A stretch of 64,000 bases of DNA from Drosophila miranda (lineage: Eukaryota; Arthropoda; Insecta; Diptera; Drosophilidae): the NCBI RefSeq assembly GCF_003369915.1, contig NW_022881614.1, forward strand, positions 33,602,342 through 33,666,341. The letters are read 5' to 3'. The notes beneath the pieces were generated by a model, which ran no database searches, was not told the origin of the DNA, and saw nothing but the letters and a program-made list of their open reading frames with translations. The first letter of the stretch is position 1. Each line of letters opens with the position of its first letter. A program made the translations under genes and the position numbers. Below are positions 60,318 through 64,000 of this stretch, piece by piece.

Positions 60318-60359
60318 AATAAAATACAAATTTTCCACATGAAAAAAAAAAAAAAAAAA
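60318..60359 (+). terminator. LINE polyadenylation signal and A-tail
   Basis: AATAAA at 60318-60323 and an 18-base A-run ending at the target-site duplication mark the 3' end of the element. Confidence 0.9.
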
Positions 60360-60772
60360 GCATAGAATGAAACCGAAAACGATAATTAGTAATCCATCCA
60401 CGGATCCACTCTGTGTCACTGCTTACGCTCACGCTTACGATAGTTGAGGGAATGGTCGCGGTAGGCGTAGGGCGGGTCCACTTTGCTCAGGGGCGTCGGC
60501 AAGGCCGGTGCATTGAGATCCACAGTCAATGCTGCCGCTTTCCAACTCGTCCATCATCTCGGGGTTGCGCCAGATGACCGACAGAACGCTCAGGGCCAAA
60601 ATGTTGAGGAACTGCAAGTGAAGCGGAGACGGATACATGAATACTACGCTGTATTATACCATCGTATAAGCTTATGTGGGAACAATGAGCTAAGACAGGA
60701 TCAATTCAATGGAATGGGTATCAAGATATATATTAAAAATTTTCACAACAAATGAATACAACGGAAACGGGT

Positions 60773-61396
60773 TTAGCGATGGTCAGCTGGGGCCAAGGGC
60801 TGCAACCTTTGGGTTAAGTGGTGGCAGCTGAGGCACTCGACGCCGCTCGGAGCCACTGCCGACTCCAGCGATTTCCAGTAGTGCTTGGGCTGTACCTGCA
60901 GGCGGTTGAGGTATCCAATGAACGCTTGGTCGGCTTATCCGTAAGCATCCATTCGTAGATAAGACCGAAACTCCTTGCGGTCACATACTCCTCTGGTAGC
61001 TCCAATTCAATATCGTGGGCGGTATCGCGAAACGACTGTGAGTAGCTCTGCAGAACCATGAGATGCACTGGGACCTGACATTCGCCGATTCTGACAAGGA
61101 GTAGCTTCCAGTGTCGACCACTTGTCGGATGCGGCATATCCCAAGGAGTACAGGGTGCGCTCCTTAGGCTCGCCAGCATTCGTGCGCCAGGACGGGGACG
61201 AAGGACAATTAAAAGCTGGGTTCTTGTACAGCAAGACTAGGCCATTCTCCTCGCTCTCCACGTCCCCAGAGCTGCTACTCTCATCCGTCTGCTCCTGCTC
61301 CTCTTCCACCAGGCTCTCTTCTTCGTCATAGCTCAGGGGGGTGCTCGCTGAATAGGAATCAGATTCTTCGTAATCGCTCTCTGCTCCGTGGTACAT
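60773..61396 (-). pseudogene. BTB/BACK-domain pseudogene, copy G, internally deleted
   Basis: The start (ATG at 61396) and the first part (acidic N-terminus, first frame break, FPVHLMVLQSYSQSF, IYEWMLTDKP) remain. At about 60930 the sequence jumps ~620 bp to the C-terminal region (AACGCTTGGT joined to CGGCTTATCCG). The end of the BTB domain and most of the BACK-like region are lost. The stop at 60773 belongs to the original C-terminus. Confidence 0.75.
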
Positions 61397-63064
61397 TGCA
61401 CTCGAATCTTGCACAAGCTGTGTCGAATGCTTCTTCTGGAAGCGATCTCATTGGAAAGGAGCAATCATTTCAAATTGCTCTTGTGCGAAAAATGTAGATT
61501 CGAATGTTAGTTTTAATATTATTTCAAATTGACTGGGAAGCCAAATGCCAGCTCATATCGTAGGGGATAGATACAGATTCATTAAAAACATTTTTTGAAC
61601 ATCTCGCAGGTGTTTGGTTATTCTATGGCTTATCATGACGATGAGCTGGCAGCCGAGCTGGCAAGAGAAAAAAAACCACAACAGATAAGGAAACTTCAGT
61701 AGATTTGATTTGCGATTTGTGTGCTAATAAGTGACAGTTGAATTAACAATTCTCCAATTTATGGCGGCCTTCTATCGCGCTGTTGAAACTTTTGACCAAA
61801 CAGAAAGATGTTGTATGCATATCTGAGGGGAAATGTTTGCATATCATCTGGCGAGTACGTGGATTTTTAAAAATAAATGGAACAGCTCATAGATTCGGAT
61901 ATCCTGGTATCTGGCGGTGACTGTTTGCACATATGGCCCGTGCTTAGACATCACATCAGGTTCAAGGCTCTGTTTTGACGGCAAATTGACCTTTAATGCG
62001 ACACTTAAATGGAGGCGCATGGTTTGTTTGTTATAATTCTAATTTGGATACCTAAACGAAGTTGGATCAGTCAGATGGTCGCAAGATGACTGTATCACTA
62101 TATGATGACCCAATCGGAATATTCAATTCGCGGCTATACGCTACACAAATAAATAAATAAATAAGAGCGTTTGAACAGCCGATACTCGACTCGAATTGGA
62201 GGGGTAAACAAAGAAAAGGGGAAACTGGGACCCGAAGTGGTATTAAATTGCACTTGAAGTTGATAAGAAGTGAAACGGAACACCATCGACAAGGTTTCAG
62301 AGCCCCACAGTCGCTGATGCTGCTCAAACACAAATTATGCCAATTGCTTATGCCAAGTCATGTGTAGGCGACACCTCTCCTGTAGGGGCTGTAGTAGGGG
62401 CTACTTTCAGCCGGGGGCTGGACAAAAGGCCCACCTTAGGGCTTGTGTAATCGCACTATACCGTTTACCAGTCACGGATCCGGACCGACACTTCCGTATT
62501 GGGATGCAAAGTGATGCTAAGTCCCATCTTCGCTGGCACTGTTGCCGATCAGATGACGCACGGATTGACGTCACAGGGGGAGGAAAACCCACGCAGGGAA
62601 AGTTAGACGTGTGCAGTGCGAAAGTTTTAGAGCTGCTGGATGCGTGCAGTTTTGGAGGAAATGCGCAGGCATGGTCGATTGATTTTTCCCTTCCTTGACA
62701 CTGAAAAGGGTCAAAAATGAAGCGGCAACAACTTGCATGCGTGGGAATGCAGCTGTGTATACACATTTTGAGAAGCCTGCTGCAGCTGTGTGTGTGGGTG
62801 GGGTAAAGGTCAGAGGGTGGTAATTGAGTTTCTTACCAAATGCCACAATCCAATCATCAGGGTGGCCGTATGGACATGCAGACCAAAACAGCACGTAAAC
62901 TCCTTCTGCTGGCGATTGCCATTGCTGCTGGTGGCGGTGCCATTGCTGTTCTTGTTGTTGCTGGGATGATGACTACGTTGCGGACCCATTTTGACGTGAA
63001 TCCTTAACATTTCACGCCCCGCAGACAGAGGTGGGTGCCACAAGCTGCAACAAAAACAAATCAC

Positions 63065-64000
63065 CAGGCATTAATTATGTTTATAATTTCACAATATACT
63101 CGTATAAGTGTATACATAAGTACACATATGCATATATAGTACATATGGCTGCGGTTACAGTCAATGTCAATGTGTGTGCCTGGGTTTATGTTGTGTGCCA
63201 CTTTATTTGATGTCTGCTTAGAAATTTGCACAATTGTTTTTCATGGTTTTCTGCTTTCACTATAATTTTCGTTTAAGCACTTATTATTAAATGTACCTTT
63301 GGAGTGTTAGATGTATAAATCTAATCTAGTTGTTAAGGCAACTTGCACTGAATTCGAAATCTATCTTTTTAATTAACTGCGCAGCAGTGTGATAAAAATA
63401 TACCGTGCGACCCTCAGAAATATACCAAAATATACCGTCTCATTTTAAAAATATACCGCAAATATACTGACGAATTCAAGTTCTATTATACATATTACTC
63501 GTTTCTGATATTCCGTAGAATATTTCTAGCTAGATAGATCGTTTAGCCCTGCCCACATAATTTTATATGGTTACTGATTCAACTTTCTACTTGACTGGCT
63601 TATTTTAAATACTTGCTTTTATTAGATTTTGCCTAAAAAAAAGGTTTTAGTGAATAAGGTCAAACAAAAAAAAGTTAGGGCGTAATTGTTCCTATTGCTC
63701 ATAGTTTTATCCCATTGATAAATACGTTTTCTACAAGATTAACGAATTTTAAGTACTCCCATTTATTGTATTTTGACTAAAACAAGGTTTAAACAAAAAA
63801 ACAGTCACAATGTTGTAACGTCAATGTTGCTGGGATTTAAAGTCGTGTTGCTTGTCAGCCTATGGCCATTTGTATACACTATTTGGTTTATTTTATATAA
63901 AGATACTGTTTTCCAAGCTGCTTTAAAGCGTAATTTAGAAAGACCATTTCTGAAAATGATATGTCTTAGTCATTACTCATTCCTGGTCTTTGTAAGGAGA
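63065..64000. other. Copy G intergenic region to window end
   Basis: Equivalent to 12062-12997 of copy A, including the GGTATATTT motif cluster near 63398-63470. No gene. The kinesin of this copy would begin (3' end) about 200 bp past the window. Confidence 0.6.

Larger units (their letters stand above)
55440..60358 (+). mobile_element. Full-length jockey-clade non-LTR retrotransposon
   Basis: About 4.9 kb: a 5' UTR of ~313 bp, ORF1, ORF2 with a 4-bp overlap, a short 3' UTR, AATAAA at 60318-60323 and an A-run at 60342-60359. It is flanked by the repeat GCATAGAATG, a target-site duplication of 10-12 bp (ambiguous in the A's). The same site is empty in copies A, B, C, D and F. Size and ORF lengths are close to those recalled for D. 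melanogaster jockey (about 5.0 kb). Both ORFs are uninterrupted, so the insertion looks young and possibly competent. Confidence 0.92.
54478..63010 (-). pseudogene. LAPTM4-like pseudogene, copy G, split by a LINE
   Basis: Exon 1 63010 (or 62989)-62837, exon 2 60611-60439 (5-bp loss), exon 3 55423-55299 (shared break), exon 4 55238-54478 (seven G, 26-bp loss). Intron 2 now contains the 4.9-kb jockey-type element in the opposite orientation. It is a pseudogene on three counts. Confidence 0.8.
53861..64000. repeat. Amplicon copy G (full-length class, interrupted, cut by window end)
   Basis: Runs as the full-length form but is interrupted by the jockey-type insertion. It shares the TGTAG and ~135-bp losses with C and D. 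A ~0.6-kb private deletion at about 60930 removes part of the BTB gene. The window stops in the kinesin/LAPTM4 intergenic region, so its kinesin state is unknown. Confidence 0.85.

Noticed and set aside
55440..60358. The LINE as a telomeric HeT-A/TART-type element
   Set aside because: It has a clean target-site duplication inside an intron and jockey-like ORF sizes, so it is a dispersed insertion.

Overview
The window is insect nuclear DNA, almost certainly Drosophila. It has short introns of about 60-75 nt with GT/AG ends, a subito-like kinesin-6, a LAPTM4-like gene, a full jockey-type LINE, and DINE-1/Helitron-like repeats with a GTCC/GTCT microsatellite core. The ~1.1-kb Helitron-type element, the scale of amplification and the amount of gene decay recall the D. 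miranda neo-sex chromosomes, or another obscura-group Y-like or pericentromeric region. That assignment is inference from memory and was not tested.

Layout. Positions 1-7023 are a head-to-tail array of ~1.1-kb Helitron-like units. From 7024 to the end there are seven same-orientation copies of one amplicon, here named A to G, each separated by Helitron-like DNA: A 7024-17282, B 18058-21068, C 21836-32030, D 34575-44803, E 45904-48683, F 49767-52776, G 53861-64000 (cut by the window edge). A, C, D and G are the ~10.2-kb form. B, E and F are ~3-kb derivatives that share one 7.25-kb internal deletion.

The full amplicon holds, all on the minus strand, a kinesin-6 gene (subito-like) and a LAPTM4-like membrane-protein gene whose long first intron contains a BTB/BACK-domain gene. 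The 3' end of the unit carries a tRNA-like sequence with a B box and a T-run, a (GT)n tract and non-coding DNA. The BTB/BACK gene has at least three frame breaks, and the LAPTM4 gene has a frame break in exon 3, in every copy where the site is present. They were therefore broken before amplification. The kinesin is different: copy D splices in silico to an uninterrupted 615-aa kinesin, while A and C share a 31-bp deletion that removes a splice donor and leaves a 508-aa motor-only product.

Copy G contains a recent-looking, full-length jockey-clade element (55440 to about 60358). Both ORFs are intact, it has a poly-A tail and an ~10-12-bp target-site duplication, and it sits in LAPTM4 intron 2.

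Helitron DNA at every amplicon junction suggests unequal exchange between Helitron copies as the expansion mechanism. Shared deletions and mosaic SNP blocks show continued exchange and conversion. The most interesting possibility is selective preservation of one meiotic/mitotic kinesin inside an otherwise decaying amplified block.
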